From Allomyces arbusculus (lineage: Eukaryota; Blastocladiomycota; Blastocladiomycetes; Blastocladiales; Blastocladiaceae): DNA of 64,000 bases. Location: contig JADHYV010000001.1 in the NCBI GenBank assembly GCA_027604705.1, positions 806,001 to 870,000 on the forward strand, given 5' to 3'. The position numbers and the translations under genes are program-made. Positions 44,061-55,402 of the stretch are shown piece by piece. A model generated the notes under the pieces. It saw only the letters and a list, made by a program, of their open reading frames with translations. It did not search any database and was not told the origin of the DNA. Positions within the stretch are counted from its first letter, which is position 1; each line of letters begins with the position of its first letter.

Positions 44061-44659
44061 AGGAGGAGGGAGGTCGTGCGCATTGGTTGCTTGGGTGTCG
44101 TTGTGCGTGGTGGGTTGTGTGGATTATTTTGTTGGTTGGTTGGTCGTTGGTTGGTTTGCTTGGATGCTATCTTGCCGTACCCCTCTCCTCGTAAAGTCGT
44201 TTGGATTCTTCGCTTGGATTTGACCGACCTGCATCCCGTCAGGACGCCCAGCTGAGGGCACGACCGGGTGGAGAGCAACGCTGTGATCGAGAGCAACGAC
44301 ACAGCGGAGAGAAACAGTGTCGAGAGGGTGACGGCGACATGGTGGAGGGCAGCGGTCGGTCGCGCATCGCTGGCCCAAGCCCAAGCTGGAGCAAAAACAA
44401 CGAAATGTACGAAACAACAACCATGCATCATCAACGAGCACGGCATCCGCAACGACCCACTACCAAACGGCAAGGCAAGGGGTAGAGAGCATAACCAGAA
44501 GCGGGGAGGGGGGGGGGTACGAAGATGATGACTCCACGAAACGAACGACACGCAACCCAAACCAAACCAACGACACACCGTCCCAACCGAAAAGTTAGAG
44601 AGAAAACCAAAGAAACATCGACGATCAATCATCCCGGAAGCGACGCGGCCAGAGGCGGC
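44061..44659. other. Intergenic gap, convergent 3' ends
   Basis: The gap separates the stops of YHM2 (+) and the PRL phosphatase (-). The + strand is GT/T-rich in the first 160 bases, typical of 3' untranslated sequence. Open frames on both strands have no motif. Confidence 0.5.
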
Positions 44660-45633
44660 CTACATGATGGTACACTTGTCCTTGTCCTTGCCTGGGATCG
44701 GCGACGCGCGCGCACCGTCGCCCGAGGCCGCGTCTCCGGCACCGCCACCGCAGGCACCGATCAATTTGCCCTTGCCGCGGCGCTTGTACGAGTCGAGGAA
44801 ATGGATCTGCTTCATGTTGAGCGCGCCGCGCCGCCGCGACCGAATGTACTCGACGGCCTCGAGGTTGGGCATGCCGGCTTCAATCAGCGCAATCGCGACC
44901 AGCACCGGCGCTCTAGTGTCCGACAGGGCCACGTGAGTTGGGGAAGCGGTGGACAAGAGAAAGGGGGCCGAAATGAATTACCTGCCCAGGCCGGCAACGC
45001 AGTGCACGGCAATCGTGCCCGTGGGCGGTGGGTCCTTGGTGTTCTTGGGCACAAACTTGGCCGCAACTAGGCCGAGCCATTGCGAGACGATCGTGGCAGG
45101 TGGCGGGTCGCCGTCCTTGAAGTTGAGCTCCTGAAAAAAAAAAAAAATCATCCGTAGCGAACAACGGTGGCGTCGGGTTAGGGCCGAGGATCACGATCAC
45201 TGCCCCATTCCACCCATGCGTGTGGGGGAGACCAGAGGACACGTACGTGGATCTTGATCCCGTGGCTCTCGAGCACGTCGCCCGAATACGTTGGCTCGCA
45301 TGCGCGCACCACGTCCGTCACCTGGTGCCGCTCCAGCTCCTTGATATACTGCGGCAAGTTGGTGTCGGACGGCGCGTCCATGACCAGGAACCGCAGGCCG
45401 CGGTACTCGATCGGCGTAAGCGGCTTGTAGAGCCGGCTGCCGCCCGCAGGTGGGGTTGCGATCCGCCCACCGCCCGTCGAGCCGTTGAGCGCGGCGAGCG
45501 TCGTTGGCGGGAGCGTGCCGGGCGCAGGGGACGCCGAGCGGGGCGTCTCGGGAGGTGGGGTCGCGGCAGCCGTCGCCGACGAGGCTGGGCTGGCACTGCC
45601 GCCGCCGTTGGCCACGGTCAAAGTCGCGGGCAT
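44660..45633 (-). CDS. PRL/PTP4A-type prenylated phosphatase
   Basis: PRL phosphatases are small dual-specificity-like enzymes attached to membranes by a C-terminal prenyl group. Exons are 45633-45247, 45130-44982 and 44912-44660, with phases 0 and 2, giving 262 residues. The core begins IEYRGLRFLVMDAPSDTNL and shows YIKELERHQVTDVVRACEPT, the general-acid loop LNFKDGDPPP (Asp about 135) and the active site HCVAGLGRAPVLVA (Cys about 173). Ala rather than Ser/Thr after the Arg is typical of PRL. KGKLIGACGG and a CAAX box CTIM end the protein. The ~80-residue Ala/Pro/Thr-rich N-terminus is an addition; human PTP4A is about 173 residues. The first intron has an unbroken T14 tract before its acceptor. 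Confidence 0.95.
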
Positions 45634-47202
45634 GGCCGTTGAGCGTGGAGAATGAGGGTGTCGAAGCGAACGAGGATCGACGCGTGCTGTAACAAGTCAA
45701 GCACGGGGCGGCGTCACGGCGGCCGCGTGCAGTCAGCAGCCGCAACGTCGGCGCGCCCGGTCGTCGTGGTAGAGGCCGGAATTGGGGCGGGGTCACCGCA
45801 GGGCAGCCGAGGGCGCCGCGGCGAAGATCAAGGAGCTGGCGAGCAGCGAGACAGTGGAAGGGAGGGCGAGAGCAGTGGGGGCGGAGGGTGGCGGGCTAGA
45901 GATGGTTGGATGGGGAGAGAGCCAAGCGGTGGTGAGCAGGCAGGTCCAGCAAGTCGCTTAAAGCGAAAGCTCTCTGAAAGGGCGCAGAAGGCGCGAGGAC
46001 CCACCCACCCACAAGGTCACCCACAAGGTCCCCTGCCTCCAGCGCCAGCAGCCGAGCTTCACAGCAGACGCGCGGCCTCCGCGGGCACCGACGAGAGCGT
46101 GGAGAGGAGACGCACCCGATCCAGACGAGGCACGACGAAGCAGAGCGTAGCGTTGCAGTCCGGTGCCGTGGCGTGCGGTGCAGACGGGGTTGTTGCTGAG
46201 ACCAGAGCCGAGCCGGGCTGAGACTGGTGGTGGGAGGTGCTGACGTTGCCCCTCACCGGCACCACAACGGCGTCGTCGTCGTCGTCGTCGTTGTCAACGC
46301 TGGAAGCCGAGACTGGACTCGAGACTTGGAAACACTGCGACGAGTCGCCGGCAACTGGGGCGACAGCGGCGAGAGCGCGGCGAGTGCTTCACTCGCGGCA
46401 GGCAAAGAGAACGGCGCGCTTGCAGTGGGCCGGGCGCGGCCAGAAGGGGATACGGGCGGGTGGGCAGGGGCGGGTCATGGAGGAGGAGCGACTTTCGCGC
46501 AGGATCGACTGCGGAGAAGTTCGTCGACAGCGGGGCGGCGGGCGGGCGGCGGCGGCGGCGGTGCGTGGATGTGGTGGGCGGCGTGGGTGTGCCGTGTGCG
46601 CCGCGACAACTTTTCTGCTCTCGTCTCTTTGACTTGTGGCGGCTGTTCTGACTCAGGTCAGTCAAACAGTCAAATCGCGCAAAATAACCCTGATCATGAC
46701 CTCAGACCAGGTCGTGATGTGCATGCGTCTCCCACGTGCGCTCGCCTGACGCGTTGCTGTCTCGCGCTCGCTGCCCGCTCTGCCTCACGGCCGTCGGGCA
46801 AGCGCTCCGCCCGATGGCCCACGCGGGCCCACCGATGCCGGTCCGCGCTCGTCGATGGCGGTTTGGCCGTGCACGGCCGCTCGAATTCATCGGCGCGACG
46901 CGATCATGTGATATTGCTCGATATGGGCCGGGATCAAATGCTGAGGTGGACCGTGCGGGCCCACGTTGCCGCGGCCAACCGCCGTGAGCCATCGTGAACC
47001 CGTCTTGCGCCTTTTGCACCTACCTTGTCCGCCTCGCCGTCCCGCTCCTCGACCACGAGTTGACTGATCACAGCCCCCCCTATAAAGCACGGCGCTCCTC
47101 TCGCCCTCCCGTGCTATCTCCTTCCCGCCGCTGCTGCCTTGCTCGTTCCCCGCAACCGCACTCGCGCTCGCAACCCCCGCACTTGACCAAATTCTCGCCA
47201 CC
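45634..47202. other. 1.6-kb gene-free region between divergent genes
   Basis: This lies between the starts of the PRL phosphatase (-) and SHMT (+). It contains a GTC-type repeat at 46271-46290 and a TATA box at 47081-47087. Open frames are Arg/Ala/Gly-rich artefacts. No gene is supported. Confidence 0.5.
47081..47087 (+). promoter_or_regulatory. TATA box, SHMT gene
   Basis: TATAAAG follows a C-run, 116-122 bases upstream of the SHMT start. The strand between it and the ATG is C/T-rich with a CT-rich leader. This is the clearest core promoter element in the window and fits a strongly expressed housekeeping gene. Confidence 0.55.
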
Positions 47203-48721
47203 ATGTCGACCGCCGCCAAGCCCGTGGACTCCTGGGTAAGCCAGCTCGCCACTCTGCAACCGCTCGCTCATCACAAAATGATGCTCAGCAACTGACGCCA
47301 ACAACACCGACCATGCTCCCTAGAATGCGTGCCTCAACACGTCGCTCGAGCAGGAGGACCCGGAAATGTTCCGTCTCGTGGAGCTCGAAAAGTACCGCCA
47401 GTACTCGTGCCTCGAGCTGATTGCCTCGGAAAACTTCACGTCGCAGGCCGTCATGGAGGCCAACGGCTCGCCGCTCACCAACAAGTACTCGGAGGGCCTG
47501 CCTGGTGCGCGCTACTACGGCGGCAACGAGTACATCGATCAGGTCGAGAACCTGTGCCGCACTCGCGCGCTTGCCGCGTTTGAGCTTGACCCCGCCGTCT
47601 GGGGCGTCAACGTGCAGCCTTACTCGGGTTCGACGGCCAACTTCTCGGCGCTCACGGCGATGCTGGCCCCGCACGACCGCATCATGGGTCTCGACCTGCC
47701 TTCCGGTGGCCATTTGACGCACGGGTACCAGACGGCCAAGAAGAAGATCTCGTCGTCGGCCATCTACTTTGAGTCGCTGCCCTACCAGGTCGATATGAAG
47801 ACGGGCGTCATCGACTACGACCGGCTCGAGCAGAACGCCGCCCTGTTCCGCCCGAAACTCGTGATTTGCGGTGCCTCGGCCTACGCGCGCGACTGGGACT
47901 ACGAGCGCCTGCGCAAGGTCGCCGACCAGCACGGCGCCTTCCTCATGGCCGACATTGCACACATTTCGGGCCTGATCGCCGCGCACGAGCAGAAATCGCC
48001 GTTTGAGCTCGCCGACGTTGTCACGACCACCACGCACAAGACGCTCCGTGGCCCGCGCGCCGGTCTCATCTTCTTCCGCAAGGTCAACCGCGACGGCACG
48101 CCCACCGACCTCGAGTCGCGCGTCAACATGGCCGTCTTCCCGTCGAACCAGGGTGGCCCGCACAACAACACGATCGCGGCCGTCGCTGTCGCCCTCAAGC
48201 AGGTGGCGACGCCAGCGTTCCGCCAGTACGCGCAGCAGGTGCGCAAGAACGCGGCGGCGCTCGCCAACGCGCTCACGGCCAAGGGCTACAAGATGGTCAC
48301 GGGCGGTACCGACAACCATCTCGTCCTCTGGGACCTGCGCCCCGTCAAGCTGACCGGGTCGAAGCTCGAGAAGATTTGCGACCTTGTCAACATCACGCTC
48401 AACAAGAACGCTGTTCACGGCGACACGTCGGCGCTCTCGCCCGGTGGCGTGCGTGTTGGCGCGCCCGCCCTGACGTCGCGGTCGTTCAAGGAGGCCGACT
48501 TCGTCCAGGTCGCCGAGTTCCTGCACCGCGCTGTCCTGATTGCGCTCAAGATCCAGGATGCTGCGGGCTCGAAGATGATGAAGGTCTTCTCAGACGCCGT
48601 CGACAAGGGTGCCGCCGCCGAGGACATCAAGATCCTCAAGAAGGAGATCGAGGCGTTTGCGCGGTCGTTCCCGATGCCGGGGTTCAACCCTGCCACGATC
48701 AAGTACAAGGAGGAGCACTAA
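47203..48721 (+). CDS. Serine hydroxymethyltransferase, cytosolic type
   Basis: SHMT converts serine and tetrahydrofolate to glycine and methylene-THF, feeding one-carbon metabolism. A 33-nt exon (47203-47235, [11 protein letters not shown]) joins 47324-48721 in phase 0 to give 476 residues. Signature blocks are [59 protein letters not shown] and [14 protein letters not shown], where the PLP Schiff-base Lys is about residue 250. [19 protein letters not shown] and the C-terminal [15 protein letters not shown] follow. The short, non-basic N-terminus points to the cytosolic form. The sequence is complete with no missing key residue. Confidence 0.97.
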
Positions 48722-49237
48722 GCTGCTGGTCGGCCGGTCCGCCAGGGGGGCTCCCTCCCCTTGCGCGCCAGCAAATGACGGCTAGTGTGGACGTTGGTGC
48801 TGGTGCTTGTTCATAGTCGTTTGGTTTCCTGTTTTCGTGTCTTGCTCGCTTCGTACCGCCGTCGCGACACGGTTGCGACGCGCTTTTGTCACCCTTACTC
48901 CTAGCGAAATAACATACGTTTGGTGTGCAATTTCTTGGTTCCGTTCTCGAAAGCGTGTTTTGTGGTCGAGATAGTCGAGCCCGCGTCACGTCACAGAAAG
49001 ATGCGGTTGCTGCCGCGACACTGATGGACGATTGGCTCGCGAGGCGTTTGCCATTCTTTGGTACGTGTCTTCTCCCTGCTGACTGTGTTATGAATGCTCC
49101 CACGTCGCTCTGCATGTCGCGCGCTCAGTTTTCAAGTTCAGGATAACCGATGCATTGCCAATCCAAACCAAGAGCATGCCCTCCCCACGTCCATCGCGGC
49201 CACCCACGCCGCGCCCCTCCCTCCTGCTCGCCGCACT
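48722..49237. other. Intergenic gap, convergent 3' ends
   Basis: The gap lies between the stops of SHMT (+) and RPN9 (-). T-rich patches near 48800-48960 on the + strand fit 3' untranslated sequence. No gene was seen. Confidence 0.5.
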
Positions 49238-50823
49238 TTACGCCGTCGCAAACAGCTCGGCACCCTCCTCCTCAAACTTGGCCGCGAGCTGCTGCACCTT
49301 GGCCTGCCACGCGTCGAGCATCCCGGCCATCCCCTGGATCTGGGTGCGGTCGAGCACGCGCGGCGTGACCCACGTCACAGTCACGGTCCCATCCACTTGA
49401 TCGATCGCGCCACGGATCAATTCGAGCGCCATGGCCTTCATGAGCAGGTGCTCCACTTCGTGCACAGGCAGCCGTGTGTGCTGTGCGATCGCAGCAAACG
49501 GCAGCGTGCGCTCGTTGGCGGTGCGCGTGAAGACAAAGTCGATCAGCGCCATCAGACAGATCTTTTGTTGCAGGAACGGCATGTTTTGGTTGAGGATCTG
49601 CGTGTGGGGGAGGGGAGGGGGAGGGTGTAAGAACGCAGTGCGCAGATCGCAGGGTGGGATGGATGAGGAACGTACGTCAGCGGGGAACGGCTTCGACGCG
49701 CGCTCGAACGCAGCAATGTCGCCGCTGTTGAAGGCAAGCAGCAACGACTTGAGCCACGCGTGCGGTGAGTTGTCGAGCTTTTCGAGGATCTGGTGCATAA
49801 GCTATACAGAGCGGCCAATTGTCGCGTCAATCGCATCATCATCCGCAAACCACCAAAAGATGCGTCCGTACCAGCTCGCCAAAGTTGTAAATCTCATCAC
49901 TCAGCAATGCCGCCAAGCTCAAATCATGAGCGCGCTCCACGGCCTCATCGAGAGGCAACTCGTTGACATCCCCCAGGCACCCGAGGAACAACAGCGATGT
50001 CTTGTAAAACTTGGCGTACTGCAGCTTGGCCTTGTAGTAGTCGGCGGCAACGCGGTAGAATGCCGACGAGACGCGACTGTCGACGCCGTCGAGCGAATCG
50101 AGCAGTTTTTCCGAAGCGGCGATATGCGCGTAGACGGTCGTGTACTGGCCCGAGAGCAGTTGGTAGTAAGCGGCCAAGGTCTGCGCGAGCAAGTGCGCCG
50201 ACGTGGCTTCAAGATCCACGCGGTGCAGGTGCTCCTCGCCCTTTTTCGGCGGCGCAGGCGCGACGCGTTCGGCGAGGCTCAGCAGGAAGGTAATGCGCGA
50301 TTCGTTGTCTGGTTTCGGAACGCGTGAAGGTCAGCAACCAGATCGAATAGAATATCGCGAATTGGCGAACGGCGGGGTCGTACCGGGCAGCTGCTTGGCG
50401 GCGGCATCGCCAATCCCCGCGACCAAAGTCAGCTTGTTCAACTTGGTCTCGAAATCGCGGACAAAGTTTTCGTAGAGGCCAATCAGGTACGGACCCGACC
50501 CGGGAAGCGTCAGGAATCGGTCGAGCTCGACCGTCAGTTGGTGCCAGAGCCTACGCCGTGTGGTCGGTGGTCAGAGGCCGAAAATTCGCCGTTGGACACG
50601 TCCTCTTGCTCGCCCCGGTGGTCTCTTGGCCACAGTTTGCCACGGCGATCGAGAGCACGTCGCGCAGCGTTGTTCCTTTATAAATTGATCAGTACTTGCG
50701 GTCATAATAGTCCTCGAGCCGGTTGAACGTCTCGACGAGTGCTGTTTTGCCCTCGGCCTGGGCTTGCTGGCGCACGGCCCGGATGTGGGCCTGCGGGTTG
50801 AGGTCGACTTGCATGCTCGACAT
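49238..50823 (-). CDS. RPN9: 26S proteasome lid subunit Rpn9 (PSMD13)
   Basis: Rpn9 is a PCI-domain lid subunit of the 19S regulatory particle. Exons are 50823-50696, 50550-50384, 50308-49872, 49801-49676 and 49597-49238; introns 145, 75, 70 and 78 nt, phases consistent, 405 residues (yeast 393, human 376). Family blocks in order: FNRLEDYYDRKLWHQLTVEL, LIGLYENFVRDFETKLNKL, FYRVAADYYKAKLQYAKFYK, FNSGDIAAFE, then the PCI winged-helix KICLMALIDFVF, IAQHTRLPVHEVEHLLMKAM and VDGTVTVTWVTPRVLD. The exon 1-2 join restores RKLWHQLT. The start MSSMQVDL was chosen; an ATG 75 bases upstream is in frame but has no family support. It shares a short divergent promoter with Trm4. Confidence 0.96.
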
Positions 50824-51191
50824 GGTGGCGAGTGTTGGGTGCGCGTAGTTGTCGTCGTGGTGGTCGGGCCCGTCGCGGCCGTCGTGCGCGCTAGGCAAAC
50901 GGTGATCAGCGCGAGCAAGTCGTTGGCACGACGCGGTCGCGGCAGCTTCACGTCACGACGCGATAGTCGTGGCAGGCTACTCACCTGCTCTGGACGTTTG
51001 GGCAGGAAGCGTTTAGGATGTGTGGAAGCGAGCGCCCAGCAACGCCTCACACGGACTCACATGATCCAGACGCGACCGCGGCGCCGCAACGCGTCGTGCC
51101 GCAAGGCCAAACCGCCCACCGCATGATTGCTGCCGTCCGTCGACTTGTTGCTCGCGCTGTGCCCGAATTCGCACCCACGACCACCGCGACC
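50824..51191. promoter_or_regulatory. Shared divergent promoter, RPN9 and TRM4
   Basis: Only 368 bases separate the RPN9 (-) and TRM4 (+) start codons, so both promoters must overlap. No TATA box and no perfect proteasome-associated control element (GGTGGCAAA) was found by eye. Part of it is open upstream of each start. Confidence 0.45.
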
Positions 51192-53761
51192 ATGGCCCGC
51201 CACCACAAGAAACGCAGCGAGCGCAAGGCCCGTGCCGAAAAGCCCGTCGAGCGCAAGCCGGCCTCGAGCTACGCTGCCATCGACTACAACAATGCCAATT
51301 TCGAGGCCTACTACAAGGCCCAGGGCATTCTGTCCGAGGCCGAGTGGGACACGTTCATGACCTCACTCAAGAGCCAACTGCCCACCACGTTTCGCTTCAC
51401 CGGCTCGCGCTCGTACGTGTCCTGCTGATACTGACGACGGCGATGAATTCGGCCGCCCGAGGGCATAGTGCTGACCCCACTGCCTTTCACCATTTCCAGG
51501 TACGCCAAGCACCTGGCCGAGAACAGCCAGCGCAAATTCTTCCCGTCGTTGCAAAACATTGAGGTCGACGGCGTCAAGATTGCGCCGCCCACGCAAATCC
51601 CGTGGTACCCGGAGCAGCTCGCCTACCAATACGATGCGTCGCGCACGGCCATTCGCAAGTCGCCGGCGCTCAAGCGCTTCCACCAGTTTCTGACGTCCGA
51701 GTCGGAAATTGGCAACATTTCGCGCCAGGAGGCTGTGTCCATGATCCCGCCGCTCTTGCTTGACGTGCAGCCGCACCACCACGTGCTCGACATGTGCGCG
51801 GCCCCCGGGTCCAAGACGGCACAGTTGATTGAGGCTGTCGACGCGACCGACGTCGAAGGCCAGCTGCCCGACGGTCTCGTCGTGGCTAACGACGCGGACG
51901 GCAAGCGCGCCTACATGTTGGTCCACCAGACCAAGCGTCTGCAGACGCCGTGCCTGCTCATCACCAACCACGCCGCGCAAATGTTCCCGTCGCTGCACGA
52001 CCCGGCCACGGGTCAGCAGCTCAAGTTTGACCGCATTCTCGCCGACGTGCCGTGCTCGGGCGACGGTACAATGCGCAAGAACCCGCTGATTTGGCGGTCG
52101 TGGACGCCCAACGAAGGGTCGGCACTGCACTTCTTGCAGCTGCGCATTTTGATGCGAGCGATTGCCCTGACCAAGGTTGGTGGCAAGCTCGTCTACTCGA
52201 CGTGCTCGATGAACCCGATCGAGAATGAGGCCGTCGTCGCGGCCGCGCTCAAGCGGTGCGGTGGTGCCGTGCGGCTCGTTGATGCGTCCAAGATGCTGCC
52301 GGAACTGATTCGTCGCCAGGGCGTCAAAACCTGGACGGTGCCGTCGTACAAGGCCAAGGAGGCCACGTTCTACTCGCAGTACTCGGAGGTGCCCGACGAG
52401 GACAAGGCCCGCATCACGCCGTCTTACTTTCCGCCGGCTGATATCGACGCGCTCAACATTGAGCGGTGCCTGCGCATCTACCCGCACTTGCAGAACACGG
52501 GCGGGTTCTTTGTCGCGCTGCTCGAAAAGGTGGCTGAGCCCGTGTTTGCCGAGGGTGCCAACCAGTACGGTGAGCTGCCAGAGGACCAGCAGGTGCGCCG
52601 GCAAAAGGGGCCCAAGGGACCGCATAACCCACGCAACCGGCGCGACAAGGACCCGGTCGTTGATACCATGCCCGAGGACGAGGCCGATGCCGAGATGGCC
52701 GAGGCGACGTCGGATGACGCGACGGTGACCAAGGTGGTGGACCAGACGGCTGAGGAGACGACGACGCAAAAGCGCAAGGCCGAGGAAGATGTCGAGTACG
52801 TGTTCAAACTCTCCCTTCTGAGCCAACCGGCACACACGTTGTGCTGACTCGGCGTCATGGTGGCTTTTGGTTTCTCTTGCAGTTCCGACGAGGCTGCGCC
52901 GCGGAAACAAATCAAGCTGGACTCGCCTGACACTGATGCCGCCGAGTCGTATGTGTCCCGTGATGTCCTCTTTTTCTTTTTCAGTGCTGCTCCAGCAAAC
53001 TGACCTGCTCGTTGTCGCGTGCTCTATCTAGGGCTGCCACTGAAACCCCCGCCGAAACTTCGAATAAGACCGACGCGGCCGAGGGCCCCGAAATGCACAA
53101 AAACAGGAAGCACTACGAGGAGCCGTTTGTCTTCTTGTCGTCGGCCGATGGCGAGTACCAGACGATCAAGGACGTCTACGGGTTCCCTGACTCGTTCCCC
53201 GCCTCGCAGCTCGTCGTTCGTTCCGAGGCCGCCGCGCACCGCGCCATTTACCTGTGCTCTAGTGCCGTCAAGCAAATGCTGCTGGCGAAGGGCGCCTACC
53301 GGCTCAAGGTCGTGAACACGGGCGTCAGGCTCTTTTCGCGTATCCACGACCAGTCGGCGCTTGCGACCTGCACGCACCGGTTCAACGACGACGGGCTCGC
53401 GCTGATTGCCCCGATGCTCACCAAGCGCGTGATTCAGCTCGATCGTGCCACGGTCACGGCGCTCTTGCTCGAGGACCGCCCCTTGATTGCTACGTTGCCG
53501 TCGGAGAAGGTCACGAACGAGCTCAAGGCCCTCACGGTCGGAGGCGCCGTTGCCAAGTTCCAGGATGAGAAGGACCCGGCGCTGACAGTCTGGATCCCGC
53601 TCTGGCGTGCGCCCGTGTCGGTTGGCCTGCTGGTCAACAAAAAGGAACGTGTCAGTATGATGCACCGGCTCGATATCCCGCTGCCCGTCGAAGAGGCCAA
53701 GGAGGCGCCGACCAAAGCCGAGGGTGAGGTGGAGGAGGTGGAGACGAAGGTGGTTGCGTAG
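51192..53761 (+). CDS. tRNA cytosine-5 methyltransferase Trm4/NSUN2
   Basis: Trm4/NSUN2 makes m5C in tRNAs in the nucleus using S-adenosylmethionine. Exons are 51192-51412, 51500-52795, 52883-52948 and 53032-53761, all phase 2, giving 770 residues. Family blocks: QIPWYPEQLAYQYDASRTAI, KRFHQFLTSESEIGNISRQE, the SAM loop LDMCAAPGSKTAQLIEA, ILADVPCSGDGTMRKN (Cys about 259) and KLVYSTCSMNPIENEAVV (catalytic Cys about 309). IYPHLQNTGGFFVALLEK ends the catalytic core. A charged linker holding exon 3 follows, then the C-terminal PUA-like part (HYEEPFVFLSS, RLKVVNTGVRLFSRI). The start chosen gives a basic nuclear-signal-like N-terminus (ARHHKKRSERKARAEK). An upstream in-frame ATG at 51123 is possible. 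Confidence 0.96.
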
Positions 53762-54429
53762 ATGAAGTGAAAACTGTGTTAGTTATTTATCAACATGTGT
53801 GCTGTGTTTGCATCGCCTTCAATCGGCGGCCGTGCTCGTGGTTGGCACGGCGCTCCACTCAAGGAGTGCATCGTTCCGATTTTATGTCTATTCGGTCATG
53901 TCCGACCCCCGCCCAACATTGTTCCTCCCGGTTTCCCATTGACACCAGCTGACAATAATGACAGAGCACGCCGCCAGCAGCAAGTTTCGACCGAGGATTG
54001 CACTTTTCCTCCCTGCGACAAGGGCCAACCAGACTCTTGACGACGGCTGCAACTGCACCACCAAGCACAACCATGCTGCGCTTCGAGCCGTCACCGTCGC
54101 TGCTTATCGAACGGCAATACGCTCGATTCACTCAGCATGGCGACCATGGCGGGGATCGTTTTGCCAGCGCTGCTGCCATGTTTGCTCCCATCGAGCAGCT
54201 CCCTCGCGAGTTCTGGACGACGTGCTCGTTCATCTATTAACAATATTACCACGGTCCTGGTACGGCATTACGCTGGTCTTCCTCGCGCACACGCGCTCTA
54301 GCAATTATTTGTGCCAGTGGTCACGGCTCTGCTCTCCCTCGCCATGCATATCCCACCCACTCGCGGCCTTGGTTGCTGAATCTCGTATCCTTGGCGGCAA
54401 GTCTGTGACATTGTTCCAGTCGAGTCAAA
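53762..54429. other. Gap with degraded repeat sequence
   Basis: Downstream of TRM4 an open frame of about 207 codons on the + strand has no recognisable domain and overlaps the P-loop fragment on the other strand. A block encoding SPSLLIERQYA near 54085-54120 resembles a minus-strand block at about 57185-57220 (SPSLLIERHHA), suggesting shared repeat-derived sequence. No intact gene is supported. Confidence 0.4.
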
Positions 54430-54580
54430 AGAATTGCCGGTCCGCTGCCAGCGGCGATTTGGCGATCGACTGGATGAACGCCCGCTTGCCGCTTTCCGTT
54501 GGACAAAGCACAAACAACCGCGCGGCAACGGACTCGCTCATCGTCAGGAAACTCAATATAATTACGGATTTCGTGTATTG
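54430..54580 (-). pseudogene. P-loop family X, copy C (N-terminal fragment)
   Basis: Reading on the minus strand, VAARLFVLCPTESGKRAFIQ matches ARLLVLGPSESNKRTIVNF of copy B, and it is preceded by a similar hydrophobic stretch (VIILSFLT). This copy keeps a better Walker A (PTESGKR) than copy B. The match stops after about 30 residues. It lies divergent from the second APH kinase, mirroring the arrangement of copy B and the first APH kinase. Confidence 0.5.
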
Positions 54581-55402
54581 ATGCGGCCTGAGGTCGGACG
54601 TGGGCGTGTTACTTACGGACTTTGGTGCAAACTGCGCACGCTGTGAGTGTGGATGACAGACGTCCTGTTGAGCTTCATTTGCTTTGGCCCTGTGAGAGCT
54701 GCTTGTGGAGACGAGGCCCACTTTCTGTCACTTTGGGGACAACTGGCGTGCCTTTGCCGGCCAAGTTAGTTCATAGCTCTGACGACCCGACAGCTCGGAC
54801 TGACGTGGAAGCGGAGGGCAATGGAATCAAAATACAACATATTGTGGCCTGTTAGCAGGTCACAAGTGGGCCCGCACGAACCGTGCGCAGTCTCGGACAG
54901 GACAAACGGCTTCAGCCTGGGTGTAGTCGCGAACGAAACAAAGCGCAGGCATGGGGAGAATGAGCAACATAGCATGATCGCCACTGTTGCCACCCGCATT
55001 GCAATGTTGACATCCACTCAACCTCTGATACTGCTTACACATGTCATTCAATATTACTGTGCGTAAAAATCTAATTGGCACCAGCCACATTTGATAGACG
55101 GATCTGCGGCTCCATAATAAGTGAAAAACGAGCTGCAGCCGAGTTCTCGTTGCCTGTGAATAAAGCCTCTGAGCGCCGAAAGCAAAACTCCGGAGCAACG
55201 CTTCGCGCGACGCTGCGCAACCAGGAATCCCAGATCTTGTCAAGCAGAACATCAAACATCAGACATGATTGAGTCAACTGAGATTGAGTCAACCGAACCA
55301 CGCTCTCACAAGTCCCTAAATACGATTCGACCTCTGCGACCTCTGGTCATCCCCATCACCGCGCTCCTTGCAAAAGGCCCAGAAATCGCACCCCACATAA
55401 TA
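54581..55402. other. Upstream region of APH kinase copy 2
   Basis: No separate gene is supported here. The last ~40 bases before the kinase start match the equivalent position of copy 1 (both contain a GPEIA-encoding stretch just before MSSS), marking the duplication. An in-frame ATG at 55265 would extend the kinase by 46 residues. Confidence 0.5.
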
